Shown: positions 23,168-37,075, counted from the stretch's first letter. The stretch is 64,000 nt of DNA from Tolypeutes matacus (GCA_026826555.1 JAKSZT010053887.1:69323094-69387093); one strand, 5' to 3'. The notes: generated by a model from the letters alone, not told the origin. A program made the numbers and translations.

Positions 23168-23190
23168 ACAACAACAACAACAACAACAAA
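23168..23190 (+). repeat. (AAC)n microsatellite
   Basis: About eight AAC units interrupt the L1 ORF2 linker and encode an asparagine run in one frame. It is a simple expansion within a dead element. Confidence 0.85.
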
Positions 23191-25802
23191 ACCAGTAGAG
23201 AGAATCAACAAGATAAAAAGTTGGTTCTTTGAAAAGATCAATAAAATTGGCAAACCTATAGCTAGTCCTTTAAAGAAAAACAGAAAGAGGATGCAAATAA
23301 CTAAAATCAGAAATGAAAAGGGGGACATAACTACCGACACCACAGAAATAAAAAGGACTATAAGAACATACTATGAACAGCTGTAAGCCAACAAATTAGA
23401 TAACCGAGATGAAATGGACAAATTCCTAGAAACACCAAAACTACCTATACTGAATAAATAGAAAATATCAACAAAACAATAACTAATGGAGCAATGAATC
23501 AGTAATCAAAATACCCCCAACAAAGAAAAGCCAGGACCAGATGACTTCACAAGTCAATTTTACCAAACATTCCAAGGAAAATTAACAACAATCTTGCTCA
23601 ACCTCTTCCAAAAAATTAAAGAGTAGGGAACATTCCCTTATTCTTTCTACAAAGCCAACATTTGCAAAATTGTGGCATATGTTTCTAAAAAAAAAAAAGA
23701 AAAAATACAAAGCCAACATCACCCTCATTCCAAATCTTGATAAAGATAACCCAAGAAAGGAAAACCACAGACCAATATCTCTTATGAATAACTAGGAGGA
23801 CTCACAATTCCCAATATTAAAACTTATTACAAAGCCACAGTAATCAAAACAGTATGGTAATGACACAAGAACAGACATACAGACCAATGGAATTAAATTG
23901 TGAGCTCAGAAATCAACCTTCCAATATGGCTGACCAATTTTTGACTAGGTGGCAAAGACCACTCAATTAGAAAAGATTAGTCTCTTCAACAAACGATGCT
24001 GGGAAAACTGGATCTCCATTTACCAAAAAAAAAAAGGGGGGGGGGAGGACCTTTAACTCATATCATATACAAAAATCAAGTAAAAATGGATCAAAGACCT
24101 AAATATAAGAACTAAAACTATTAAACTTCTAGAAGAAAACATAAAGAAGCATTTTTGGGGCCTTGTGTTAGGCAATAGTTTCTTGGACTTTACATGCAAA
24201 GCACAAGCAACAAAAGAAAATCTAGAATATAGGTTACCAGGGGACAAGGTGAGGGTAGGAAATAGGGATTTGGGATAATGGAAAAAAACTTGGTTATTGA
24301 TGGCAGTAATGGTAGCACAATATTGTGAACATAATTAACACTACTGAAATATGTATTTGAATGTGTTTAAAAAGGAAAATTTTAGGTTGTGGTATATGTT
24401 ACTAGAATAATTTTTTTTTTCAATCCATGGAATTGCACAGTACAGTGAACCCTAAGTTAAAACATGGACTGTAGTTAATACTACAATTATAAAAAATATG
24501 CCTTCATGAATTGTAATAAATATATCACACCAATGCAAGGTATTAATAAGTGATGGCATGTGGAACCCTACATTTTATGAATTACTTATCTGTAAACCCA
24601 CACTTCTTTAATAAATAAATACACACACATATATAATATGAATAAACCAAATAAGTCCATTTCAGTTAACTTAATTGACAAAAATAAGTAAATTAGTTCA
24701 CTATATGGATGAGTTCAGCAAAAGTCAATGAAAACTTTGCAAAAGACTCAATTGATTATATGGAATTTACAACAAAGAGTATTGCATATTTTATTATTTG
24801 AAATTGTGGGCTGCGTATCCTTATATTAATGAAATATATAACTATATATGTGCATATCTACTGTCTAAATTAAGTATATCAAATTTGATCAAAGAATAAA
24901 TATAAGCATAAAAGTGAGTAGTCTGTTTTGTACAGTTGGTTGAAGCTGAAGAAAATATTTATAATTAAATTACTTCTATAAACCTAACTCCTAGCTCCCA
25001 CTTCCAACCTCGATCATGACCCCCTTTTAATTGCTCCATTTGACCTTCACTTTTGTGTCTCTTATGAAAATATTGTTTTGTATAAATTTTAGTTTAATGG
25101 ATGTCATTCTATACCCATGTATATAAGCATATAGGCTATTTAGAGGTAGGCTGTGTCCATCTTGTTCTTTGCTAAAATGTTGTTTCTGTTACTCCACCTG
25201 GAATTGGCTATTTTCACATGGAAATTTCCCAGTGTATATATTTGTCTTATGAATGAATAAGTGAATGAATAGAAGAATGCATCTTCCTAAAGACTGTATT
25301 GTTTTTTGAGCCATGGGCATTGATGAAAACATTGGAAAAACTGTTTGGATTTGTCAGTAATGTGCTATAGAACAATAAAGAAGCCACCTTCTTAGTTGAT
25401 AGCACTTTTATGGGATTTAAATAGTCAAAATCCATGGAAAAGTAGGCTCACTCTTTACTCTTTCCATCCCTTCATTTAGTCTTACCCTGACTGAGTGAAT
25501 GCTAAAGAGAGAGAAAAAGTGTGAGAAACTGATTGACAGAGAGAGAGAGATAGAAAAAGAGGCTCATATGGAATATGGAAAATTGCAAACACTATGCAAT
25601 TTCATTTATGAGTCAACAGTGCTTTACAAAAAGTCAAGTCCTCTCTCTTCTTGTTCCCTGTCTAAATTCTCTCTTCTGCATATATAAAACAATAGTTTTA
25701 CTGAGGGAAAAGGAGAGAGACAGAGAAATGTTATAGTTCTTTCAAGTTTTAGAACAATTAAAAAGTCGCTTAAAGCTCTCTCTATGAAGATTTCATGTCA
25801 AG

Positions 25803-25878
25803 GCTTGACTTACACAAAATCTCAGAAAATCAATGAGAAAGCCTGACTTACACAAAATCTCAGAAAATCAATGAGATT
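25803..25878 (+). repeat. Two-copy 38-bp tandem duplication
   Basis: Units 25803-25840 and 25841-25878 are nearly identical over 38 bases (gcttgactta versus gcctgactta at the start, then a match to the last two positions). The low divergence implies a recent local duplication. Confidence 0.9.
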
Positions 25879-26040
25879 CTCTTTTTTCACTTTCGCAAAG
25901 CAATCAATCAATGATGAACAGTACTGAACTTAATTCCTTTTTTAAATAAAAATTCAAAAACCAATTATGTTCTTATAAATTTTTACACATTTAAGAAGTG
26001 CTTCAAACACTTTAACAAATGCATTTATAAAAGAAACTTG

Positions 26041-26075
26041 CATAATAAAAAATAAATTTTTTATTTTTTATTATG
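26041..26075. repeat. Perfect 16-bp inverted repeat with a 3-base spacer
   Basis: The left arm cataataaaaaataaa is the exact reverse complement of the right arm at 26060-26075, with ttt between them. It is AT-only apart from the end bases. It may be a cruciform-prone site or chance in AT-rich DNA. Confidence 0.85.
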
Positions 26076-29000
26076 AACTCATCCATATAGAAGAGTAGGC
26101 CATAAGATATTGAAATCATACTTTTATTTAGGGATAAATCCATTAGACAGATATAATTTAGTTTTTATTATTTTTAAAAGCTCTCAATATATACCAATTA
26201 AATTCTTAATACAGTAATTTTATACTTTGATTTTCTTTTATTTAAAAAATAACAACAATACATAGAAGAGATTTTTAAATAGGCAAATAAAAACCCATTA
26301 TGCCAAATTAAAGTAATATGCTTTTGATGTCAGATCTTGAAAGGGAGCCCTGAGCATTTTAGCATGAGACATTTTTATGAGTGTAAACTGTTCATTATTT
26401 GAAATTTAAAAAAAAGATCTTGTGGTTTTAAAATGATTTCTAAAATAAAAGTTGCCAACTACTGTCACAAAATCACAAAATGTCGAGGCAATGCCACTAT
26501 GTGATTCAAAGTTCTTCCAAAAATCTAGATATGGCTATGAAGGTAGCAGAGTTTTTAAAGGGCTATAAAGTTTGTAATTAAAGTTACCAAATGTGTTTCT
26601 GCTTGTTAAACTTAACACTGTGGGATCAACACACTCTAGTTTCTGAACTGATAGACCTGAACATAACAAATGTATCCACAACCCCCTTTGTGATAGTCAT
26701 TGGCGGGGAAGGTTTCTGGAATGGAAAAGTCTCCTAGAGATATATTTAACTATAATAAAGAAGAGAAAATAGATAGCGAACAGTTTTGAGAGAGAAGGTA
26801 GGGTTTCCTTCTGCACAAACTCCATACATCCATGCAGACAATCCCATCCATTACTTCATTGAAAAAAAAAGGGGGGGGGGAGGGGAATTCTTTACTATAT
26901 CATTTGTAATTATGCATCTGTGAATTCCAAAGGCATTTTTTCTTTCTGAAAATTGTCATCAAAATGCAAACTCAGGAGTGGTCAAACTATAGTCTTTATC
27001 TCAACACTTTTCCCTCAAAGCCCAATGTGGCCTCAGAGCCTTTGCATACGCAGTACTCCAAGGAACCACAACTAAATGATAATTGTTGCCATATAATTGT
27101 GATCTCTGGCTTAAGGCTTTTTCAGTTGGCAAACTGGCATTAACAATCAATATTTTAGCCTAGAAAAGTGAGACAGCCTATAGCAGACAAAGGAAGGAAT
27201 TATTGATAGCAAAATAGTGTCAGATGTGTACTTCTGCCTATTCATGGATTTGGCCAAGAGTCTTCTGTAGGCAGAGTGAGACACCTCAAGTTATCTTTGA
27301 TCACTGAATGATCTGAGCACAAAATCTTCTACTTCATAAATATGCAAAAAAGAATATATTACCAAGATAAAATTATGCATACAATATGGAGCCAGGCTCC
27401 TATTAGTATGTCCAAACCCACAGCTGAAGAATTCACTTTTGTTTGTCAACTGCTAAGTCCTGGAATTGTAGACCCACGGTTTGAAACAACTATTTAATTT
27501 GAGGGTAGTAGAATTAATGAGGTTAGAAGCAGACCACATATTGCCTTTGTAAAATAAAAACATACAGAGATAGTAATGGGCTGTGGCTGAACTGACCAGA
27601 CCACCCAATTTATTTCATTAAAAAACACACTAGAATTTAGCCAGAAAGTCTAAAAGTAGAAAATAGAAAACTGTGTGTCCCTCTCTTAATAATGACTTTA
27701 CCTGCAATACTATCTCTTCATGATTCTCCACATTTTCTGTTGGATGATTTATATTTTAAAAGTAAATCAATAGTCTGGTTCTCAGTTTTGCTGAATTAAG
27801 ATTAAAACATACATCAATCATCAATAGCACCAAAAGCAATTAAGGTAAGGAAAGTGTTGTTTAATGAGCTAAGGTAAATAGAGCAGTTGGTTGCTTACCG
27901 TTTTGTGGTGATACATAGATGTTTGGGGATAGATGTTAGTTCTATAAATAGCTGACTTGACTAAAATGAAAAATACTGTTAGTAAAATACAGAAGAAAAC
28001 ATGGTCAATAGCCCACTACAACAATATTTTTCACACATCCTTTGACTACTTGGTTTAGTTAAATTCATAATCCATAAAGCACAAGCAATAAAATCCATTT
28101 CTTGTTGCTGTGTTGAATTAAAGTATCACTCATCATGCTTGAAAATCCCACAGCCTTTGCAGACATATTGTAAGGCTCATTAGAGGGAAAGCTAAATAAC
28201 TGGAGACATTTTTTCATTTAGACAAGATATTGATGGAGGTAGAGTTTTTAATCTTTTTTTAAATTTCTTAAAATTAACTAATAAAAAGGGATTTGGTCAT
28301 CAGTTCGACTATTTTGATTAAATGTTAGATAAAAATATACACAAAATTCAAATCATTTATACTATTCCTCTTACTCCCTACTTTGTTTTCTAGGAATATG
28401 GTGATCCATAGATGGGACTTAAGAAAATGCTAATTTTTCTTTCCAACTTTGTGTGAAAGCAATTATCTTTTAAAATAAACTAATATATACTAAAAGACAT
28501 TTGAAGATGCTATGGTGAAATATTAAAGAGTGTTTTTTTTTCCTAAAACATCTCCTTCTAAATATATATCTAAATCTAAACATCCAATTATCTATGTGGA
28601 CAATGAAATCAACCTAGTAAACACATACATAATTGTTTATCATAGACTTTTAAGACTTCACTTTTTAAAAATTAAACTTTCTCCAATAGCTATATCTTCT
28701 CCTCAGAAGCTATCACTAGAGTGTGGTCAAAGATTATGAATCTAGCAAAATGTTGTAAAGATATTCTTGCATATATTTAACACTTACTATAAAATTTTTA
28801 AAATGCATTTAGGAGAAAATTGGTTTAAGGGCTATAAATTTGGAGGGAAAAAAGTTATTAAATTCCTGCTAGTTTAATGCTAATGCATCCTACTCCCAAG
28901 AAAAATTAAAAATTAGTATTATTATAGCCCAAGTCCAACACATAGATATATCAACTGATACTAGGTGTGACTACTTATGTAACAGACTATTTTCAATGGA

Positions 29001-29229
29001 ATTTCAAATACAAGGCACAAGTAGAAACATGTTGCTGAAAAGCTCATCACAAAGACTGGAGAGAAGAGGCCAATGGAAAGTGTGGATGGTCATAGATTTA
29101 CCCTCAAATTTCTTAAGCCACAATTCACAAATGTAAAGGCAGCATCTTTTCAAGGGCTTTTGTGGGGGAACTGCCAAGCAAAGAGCATAATTCCCAGCCC
29201 CAAGCTTGCTTTCAGAAAAGCAAATAGTA

Positions 29230-29460
29230 GTACTAATAACACAAGTTGACATTTATTGGACACTATTTGCCAGACACTGTTCAAATGTTTATTGGCTCAG
29301 TTACTGCTCATAGCAACCCTGTGACAAAGGTACTGTTATGACATCTATTTTACAGATGAAGAGAATAAGTCAGAGGTTAGATCCTTTACTCCAGGACTCT
29401 CAGCTCATAAAGTGAAACAGTCAGGATGGAAAGAAAGAGTCCCAGTTTGTTCCTAGACTA
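29230..29460 (-). repeat. MIR SINE
   Basis: The plus strand reads as the reverse complement of MIR: 'gacatttattggacactatt', 'gccagacactgttcaaatg', then the 'attttacagatgaagagaataag' block and the cagctcataaagtg part. It is a diverged, partial copy. Confidence 0.8.
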
Positions 29461-30055
29461 TGTAAGGAACTCACATGTGTCTGTGTTTTTCTGGTGAACT
29501 GTTAACTTGAGCCACAAATTTTATTTATGAAAGTGTGGAAATCATGCAGAAAGGACTATTACTGAAGAAGCAGGAATCCAGGTGTGACCAGCTTGAGTCA
29601 GGATCAAAATCTTGGCATTAGGAATGAAGGAAGAACAATTCTTATTGCATTTAGAGATTTGTTATTCGAATTTGTCTTTCCACTTTAACCCCAATGGACG
29701 CTGAAGCTTGTGGAGAAAGATTATAGCTACAATAAAAACTATCAGAGCTGTTTTACTAAAAAATCTGTAAGGCACTGCAGGTGAGGACAGCATTAGTAAA
29801 ATATGTAAACTATAAATAATACAGGGCAGGAGATTTATCATTTGTACTTGGGAAATAAGGCTTCCCCAAGAACTTTAGGTCACCCTGTGAGTTTTCCAAA
29901 GTCTAATTCATTCTTTCTCCTGTAATATATTGAGAAAACTCTGAATATATAGTTACTAAGCCATACCAACCTAAACCTTTAACCCATTATTGCCATCCAA
30001 AAGAAACAGAAAGGAATTTTTAAAAAACACAAAACTTAAATTTAAAAACCTATGA
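29460..30055. other. Intergenic DNA, no assigned element
   Basis: No gene, RNA gene or clear repeat family is recognised here. Confidence 0.5.
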
Positions 30056-30059
30056 GATA

Positions 30060-30605
30060 TTTTCATATAAAGTTAAACATACACTAACCAAATGACCCTG
30101 CATTTCCACTTCCAGGTACTTACACAAAGACAAGCACATGAATGGTCATAGCAGCTCTATTAATCAACACCAAAAAACTGGAAACAACCCAAATGTCCTT
30201 CAACAGGTGAGTAGGAGTAAGCTCACTGTGGTGGACCCATACAATGGAATACTACTCAGCAATAAAAATAGAACTAATATTACACACAATAGTTTGAATG
30301 AATCTCAGGCATTATGCTGAGAGAAAGAAGCCAGTCTCAAAAGGTTGTATATTGCATAGTTCCTTTCATCAGCCATTCTCTGAAAAAGAGAATTATAGTG
30401 ATGGAGAAGAGATCAGTGGTTGACAAGGGTTATAGGCAGGGAGAGAGAGTGACTACAAGGGGACAGCAGGAAGGTTTTTTCAGATTGATAGAACTATCAG
30501 CATCCTGATTGTAGTGGTGATTACATGAATCTATACACGTTAAAATTCACAGAACTGTATACCAAAAGAAAAAAAACATCAATTTTACCAAGTGATAATA
30601 AAAAA
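30060..30605 (+). mobile_element. Old L1: end of ORF2 and 3' UTR
   Basis: The wording 'ggaaacaacccaaatgtcc', 'acaatggaatactactcagc' and the gcattatgctgagagaaaga block is the L1 ORF2 C-terminus. It is followed by a 3' UTR and an A-rich end near 30600. Frame breaks are frequent. The 3' UTR differs from that of the younger copies, so it is an older subfamily. Confidence 0.8.
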
Positions 30606-33385
30606 ATATAAAATAGTCAAACAACTAAACAAAATCACCTCTCAGTAACTGCAGTGCTAGGCTGTGATTTCAGTAAAATTATTTATCTTTTGATAAGCAT
30701 TTTTTAAAAGGCTGTGAGAGAATTAGGGTGCGAGAAATAATTGTGAACTGCACATCTCAGCACTAGTTTTGCATCAACCCAGTATTAAGAAGAGGATAGA
30801 AAATTAGGTGTCATTGCAAAGCCATCCTTCAAGATGAGATACCTTCTGTTTTTGTTCAGGTCAAGCAACAATATATTGGGCTCCTAACTGCAGAGATACA
30901 AAAAACAAAACAAAACAAAAAAAAAAGTGAGTATTCATTCAAATTCACTTAGTTCAGTAGAAATTTAAATAAATGAGTCAATTCAGTTGGGTTAATGGAA
31001 CAATATATAGTTCAGCAGATTCAAAAGACAGAACTTGTCTACACAGAGCTGGTATTTTTTGGATGAATTCCCTGCTATGAAGCACATGGAACTCATGTGG
31101 CATTTTCACCCCTCTTGTAAGGTGGTTTTTTGTTTACTTGGCTCATCTGCTCTATAAGTCTCTGTGCAACTTTGAAGCCAAAGATCATACAAACTATATA
31201 TCTCCATACTTGGCACTGCTCCCTGCATTTCACATAGAAGGTGTTTAGCAAGTAACAATGGAATTTAAAGTGGGTGTGGAGGAAGGCTTCATTTCAGTTC
31301 TTCCTTCCAGCAAAATAGGTGTTCTACTTTTTCTTTGTTCACTCACCTTTTCCCACGTTCTATAGGACCACCTATGTATGTAGTTTATAAGGAACATATA
31401 AATTTTAAAAACAAGATTTCACCTGTTGATAAGCATAGAAAAGTGCCTGTGATAAGTTTCATAACTTTTCAAAATTGCTTTGGAAATGTTCACATGATTA
31501 TATATGCATGAGTAAAAAGTAGGACAGGGTGACTATTATAAAAGTTTCAGAAAGTACCTACAATTCTTTTATATGTGTGTTTGTTTTAATCACCTCAATT
31601 CCATTCTTACCCTTAGCCTTCTATTTAGTGGCAGAGATCATGGTTTAGCTTACCTATTCCCCCTCTCTCCTCATCTTATTCCTCAACCTCAGTGTCCCTG
31701 GTAGAAAATTAAGTCATTCTCCAATTCACAGAGATGGGCTTTTCACTGAGAGATTCCATTACATCTCAGGACCCCTGAAATTCTGCATAATCAAATCCTC
31801 AATGATCTATTTAGAGTGACAAGCAGAATCCCTTCCTCCATTATCACATTACTTTTCCCAATCTGGGTACCGTATTTTAAAGCACTGCCTTAAGCCATAT
31901 AGCTATACTTGTAGGTTTCTCGTCTTTTTTACCCTGTCTGCAAAATAAAGGCAATGAACAGGAAGGAAGCAGGAGCCTAGAATTCTTTATCTTTTGGAGA
32001 GAGCAGTAGGACTGCGAGCTATGCTGGATAAACTTTCAGAGCAGGCCAGAAAGGAGAAGAAAAGCTAGTAGAACTCAAAACCCTACATGATTTAACTGCC
32101 AATAGTGTCCCGTTTTATATTAAGGTCAATGATAGTGGCTCTTATGCAGTTCTCTTTGTCTCAGTGAGAAATTTAACTTGACCACAAACTTCAACTTAAT
32201 TTTCTGTGGGGAATAGAAATGTGTATTAATGTTATTTTTAATAGAAACAGGTCTCCAGTGTTGGTGATCATTTTTTTAATAAGGGCATACTTGTTTTCCC
32301 ACCATTTGAACCTCTGAAGAATTTAAGACAGCATCCTTTTAAGCTAGAGAAGCTTGGCTTCCTGGGGTTCCATTAATTCATCTCCCTCATTTGGTCATTA
32401 ATGTGAAAGAATCAGCTAGCTGACCTCAGCGGACTTTAAATGGTAGGTAACTACTTATCCATGAACAAAGAGGATTGATGAATTGCAGGAGAGGATGACA
32501 GATGGGGTAACAGCCCTGGCAGATAGTACTTATTAGTGGTTCTGAACTACAGTGGCTGAAAAATATTCTTCCATCTTTAACCCTACCTGGCTTCAAAGTA
32601 CTAATTCATCAATCTTTACATCTAGCAAAAGGAAAGTGAATGTACCACAGCCAGTAATTTTATAGAAAAGACAGTCCAGATCACAAAAGGTTTGGAAACA
32701 AACATCATCCGGTCCCTGTTCTCTTTCCACCATATCCCAGTGTCTCTTTGCCACACCGGCAGTTGACTGATGCACAAGAGTTATTTTCTGTGCATGAAGT
32801 TTGCTTTTTCTGCTTCCTGTCACTGAAGCTGCTTGTCCCAGTTGTGCTTATAGAGAAAGAGTGTTTGGGTTTTTCCATTATAGGATCCTGCTATTTGAGC
32901 TGCTTGCAAATAAAGCCTTTTGTTTTCAGAGAAGTTTTCTCTCAGCTATAGCTACTAACTGACATACTACACAAACTCACAATAGCCAAATTATTGCCAA
33001 TAAGGATATTTTTTTCCTTGCATTAAAGGAAGGATGAAGCAATGAGCAATCTTTATTGGTTATTACATCATTGTTTGAGATTTATTTCACACAGCTTTAT
33101 CCTATTTATAATCTAACCTTTTACTTTTTCTCTTCTCCCTTTTCTTACAGTTCCCAAAAGATGACTGTCAATTTAACTGTTTTTCATTATCATTAATTCA
33201 CCATTAATTCTACCACTCAGATCAACTAATTAACTAATCAACACCCCTACTTTAGGGAGATGCTCTGGAATTTCATGAAAAATCTGCCATATCTGTAATT
33301 GTGTTTCTGGTTTAAATATGTCCGCTGTTTTGTTAACTTTTATTATTTAGCCCCTAATGCCTCAGTTTCTTTAATTTGTAAAAGC
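30605..33385. other. Intergenic DNA, mostly unique
   Basis: A short (AAAAC)n/A-rich patch lies near 30898-30926. No gene is supported: the frames at 32593-32951 lie on both strands and carry no domain. The segment 32270-32520, with several ATTA words, looks non-repetitive and is a possible conserved non-coding element, but this is only an impression. Confidence 0.45.
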
Positions 33386-33940
33386 TAATCACTCATTCAG
33401 TTACTCAACACATATGAACTGAAATGCATATTATGTATCAGAAAATGGGATACACATACAAAGATGAATATAACACAATCCATGTCATTCAAAGATCTGG
33501 ACCCAATGAGAGAGAGATACTAACCATGCATGATGCAAGATGATAAGTACTGTAAAAGAGCATGTATGAAGTGTTGTGGAAAGCTGCAGAAGGAGGAAAT
33601 AACTTAAGTAGTCAGTGAGGCTTCGCAGAGAAGAGAATGTAAGAGATGCTGCATCAGGTGGAGGAAAGCAAAGAGTTACTCAAGACAGGAAAAGATCAGC
33701 TACAAAGACAACAAAACTTGACCCATCATGGGATTTTCTCAGAACAGTGAGGATTGCAGGGTGCTTGGAATAGCTGGAGGTGGATGCTATAAAGGAAGGT
33801 GTTTATCAAATAATAAAGACTCTTCAACACCAAATTAAGGGTTTAGATGTTACCCTGTGAATATAGGGGTCAAATTAGAGAAGGTTATAACCAGATTCCA
33901 TTTTAGAATGAAAAAAGTATTACTATTGGTTGGTGGGCTA
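33385..33940 (-). repeat. L2 LINE fragment
   Basis: The plus strand starts like the reverse complement of the L2 3' end ('ctcattcagttactcaacac') and continues through blocks like 'ggcttcgcagagaagagaatg' and 'gggtttagatgttaccctg', matching the reverse-complemented L2 consensus in order. It is strongly diverged. Confidence 0.55.
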
Positions 33941-33949
33941 TCACTATTT

Positions 33950-35440
33950 TCCAAAAGGGAAATGATGAGTATTCAGCCCAGACAGAATGAGAGGAGAAAG
34001 AATGTTTTCAAATGATAATTAGGGGATTGAATTAAAGAAAGAACATAGATAATATAGTATGAAAAGTAAGAAGAAGGGAGTCTAGAAAGTTTCTAAAGGG
34101 CTTTACATGAATAATTAATGATACCAGTAATGAGAATAAAGAATAGAGAATAAAGAGAATGTTGATGTACACCTCTACAAATTCTATATTTTCCTGATAA
34201 ATAAGCTATATTAACTAAAAGATTAAAAGAAATTCTAAATACATTGAAATCCAAGATACAGGCCATATTATAAAGCTACAAAAAAAAGGAATAATTTTAG
34301 AAAACACAAGGTATGGATTGCTCTTTAGTTATACAATAAATGGTTATAATTTACTATGCTTCAAAAATTACTTATAACAAAATATAAACATACTTATTAA
34401 CCATTTGAAAATTCTTTTAGATCAAATCCCATTTCTAAAACTCAACTTTTAGATTACCTAGCCTTATATTTTTATCCATGTTTCAATAATAAAAATTATT
34501 GAGTCACACACAGTCCACATTATTTCACTAACACCTCCCACAATTCAACTACACTTTTAGAAAGTAAGATTCAAAGGCAAATTTGACTCTCTTATATAAC
34601 AATTGAAATAATTTTGAGACTCTAAATGCTATTATCATAAAGAAACCTATCCCACTAATTTTAATTTACCTGAATGTGTATTTTATGATGAAATTTAGAG
34701 TGCAGATTGAACAAATTTCACATATCATATCTACAAAACAAAATGAACAAAAGTGCATTGCTTAAAATTTGTTAAGCATAAATTTAACCCAAGAAGCACC
34801 CAATCTCTAAACCATAACTTCAGTATAACACATGATCCCATATCTATTATAGTACATCATTAAATATTAGAAACTATTTGTTTTAATATCATTAAATATA
34901 GGTTTTACAGATAACTAACACTGATTGTTTGTACTACAGACAGAGCATATGAGAAAAATTACTCAGGAAGCAAAATCCCAATGAGGAAAAATGACCTACA
35001 ATGCCAATGAATGCCACTGCCTGCTTGGCAAGAGGGACTGGATCAGTGTCAAGAACATTATACCCAGCACACCATAGAACTCTGCAAGCCTGGAATTCTT
35101 AGCATTATATGCAATATATAAAAATTTGGTGCAAGGGTCTCCTATTAACATCCTTTGTAGAGGAAAATAGAAACAGATTTTTTATTAAGAAAGGAGTATA
35201 CAGTTATTACAAATATCTCATCCTTGAATTTGGGTCATTTTTTTCCCTTTAATTAATTTCTTTGATAATTTGGTTAGATATGTATTTGATTACAAGATTT
35301 CTATTTGATATGGTATGGGTTATAAAGAAAAAACATATCAACAAAGTAAAAATTGGATCTTAAATTAATCATTTATTTTCCATTAATACATTAAACTGTT
35401 GAAATTTCCAAGAAAAACATGCTAAATATTTAAGAAAAAC
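33950..35440. other. AT-rich intergenic DNA, no assigned element
   Basis: No gene or interspersed repeat family is recognised here. Confidence 0.5.
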
Positions 35441-35444
35441 CGTT

Positions 35445-36650
35445 TTTATCATGAAAGTGGAAAGGCAATCTACTGGATGGGAAAAAATATTTGGAAACCA
35501 CATATCTGATAAGAGTTTAATAACCAGAATATATAAAGAAATCCTTAGCAACAAAAAGACAAACAACCCAATTTAAAAATGGGTAAAAATCTTCAACAGA
35601 CATTTTTACAAAGAAGATATATAAATGGCCAAAAAGCACATGAAAAGATGCTCAATATTATCAGCCATTAGGAAATGCAAATCAAAACTATAATGAGGTA
35701 CTATTTCTCACCCACTAGAAAGACAACTATTAAAAAAACAGAAACTGTAAGTGGTGGAGAAGATGTAGAGAAATAGGAACACTCATTGCTGGTGGCAATA
35801 TAAAATGGTGCAGGTGCTGTGGAAAACAGTTTGGCAGTTCCTCAGAAAGTAAAGTATAGAATTACCATATGACCTGACAATCCCAGGTCTAGATATAAAT
35901 CCAAAAGAATTGAAAGCAGGAACTTGAAAAGAGATTTGCACACTGATGTTCATAGTGGAATTATTGACAATTGCCAAAAGATGGATGTAACCCAAGCATC
36001 CATCAACTGATGAACAGATGAATGAAATTTGGTATTTACATACAATGGGATATTATTGAGCCATAAAAAGGATGGAAGTACTGATACATGCAACAACTTA
36101 TATGAACCTTCATGACATCATGTTAAGGGAAATAAGCCAGACAGAAAAGGACAAATATTGTATAATCCTCTTGATATGAAATGATTAGAATAAGCAAATT
36201 CCTATGATCAGAAACTAGAACATATGTTATCATGGGCCAAGGTCGGGTAGGGAATGCGGAGTTAATGCTTAAGTTGTTCGGAGTTACTATTTAGGCTGAT
36301 GGAAAAGTTTTGGTGATAGATGATGGTGATGGTAGGATAACATTGTGAATATAACTAACAGCAATGAGTAATATATTTGAATACGCTCAAAAGGAGAAAT
36401 TTAGGTTATATATACGTTACTATAACAAGATTTTTTTTTAAAATTGCACAGGAGTGTACAACACAGTCAACCCTACTGTAAATTATAGACTATACCTAAT
36501 AAAACAATTATAAAAATGTTTTTTCATCAACTGCAACAAATGCACTGCACTAATGCTAGGTGTTAATAATAGGGTGGTATATGGGGACTCAGTATTTTAT
36601 ACATGATTTTTCTGTAAACCTATAACTTCTCTTAAAAAAAATAGAGTCTC
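35445..36650 (+). mobile_element. 5'-truncated L1: ORF2 C-terminus and short 3' UTR
   Basis: It begins within ORF2 ('ggaaaggcaatctactggatg') and continues through the 'aatggccaaaaagcacatga' and 'gtttggcagttcctcagaaag' blocks to the end of ORF2 near 36175. The 3' UTR is about 0.45 kb and ends in an A-rich tract near 36640. It is the same short-3'-UTR type as at 24226-24615 and 61669-62115. Frameshifts abolish the reading frame. Confidence 0.85.
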
Positions 36651-37075
36651 AGTAGGAAAAGATATTTTTGCCTGTAAATAAAGAGGGACACACCCTGCTT
36701 ATCATTTATAAAACATGTTAATCAATAGCATTGGATATCATGTGGGCTTTTAGAATTATGGTGTTGGAGTAAGTACTTTATATGCAAATATTTTTCAATG
36801 ATCAATCTCCTGTCTCACACATTATAAACTGTCATATTTCACTCAGTTTGAATCTGGCATATGTTAAACTATTCCCTGTCGTGCTTTTATCATCATGAAC
36901 AGTAAACTATTCAAAGCTCAGAGGAATGGAACTAACAGCATGTTTATAGAGTTTCATCAAAACAGTTAGAAAGAATACAAATTAGTTAATTTATCAGTTT
37001 CATTTGTGTGAGTAATTGACTCTGCTTTTGAAACTACAACCATAAGATTTTGAAAGGCTAAATATAATGGTTTGG

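Larger units (their letters stand above)
17915..24615 (+). mobile_element. Old L1, split by two younger L1 insertions
   Basis: Preserved parts are about 17915-18142 (start of ORF2, endonuclease N-terminus), 22240-23790 (rest of the endonuclease, linker, start of the reverse transcriptase), 23791-24225 (later ORF2) and 24226-24615 (3' UTR). The sequence across the insertions is continuous once they are ignored: the 'ggattaaaaagcatga' segment leads through the duplicated target bases into 'ttctttacaaaagactcacc', as in L1 endonuclease coding sequence. Two internal deletions (near 23790 and 24225) removed most of the reverse transcriptase and the C-terminal domain. Stops and frameshifts are frequent throughout. 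Confidence 0.85.
24620..29230. other. AT-rich intergenic DNA, mostly unique
   Basis: I see no gene and no clear interspersed repeat over 4.6 kb, unusual in this window. Local features are a 38-base tandem duplication (25803-25878), a long palindrome (26041-26075) and an A/G homopolymer junction (26863-26885). The stretch could hold conserved non-coding elements, but only a comparison with other mammals would show this. Confidence 0.5.
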
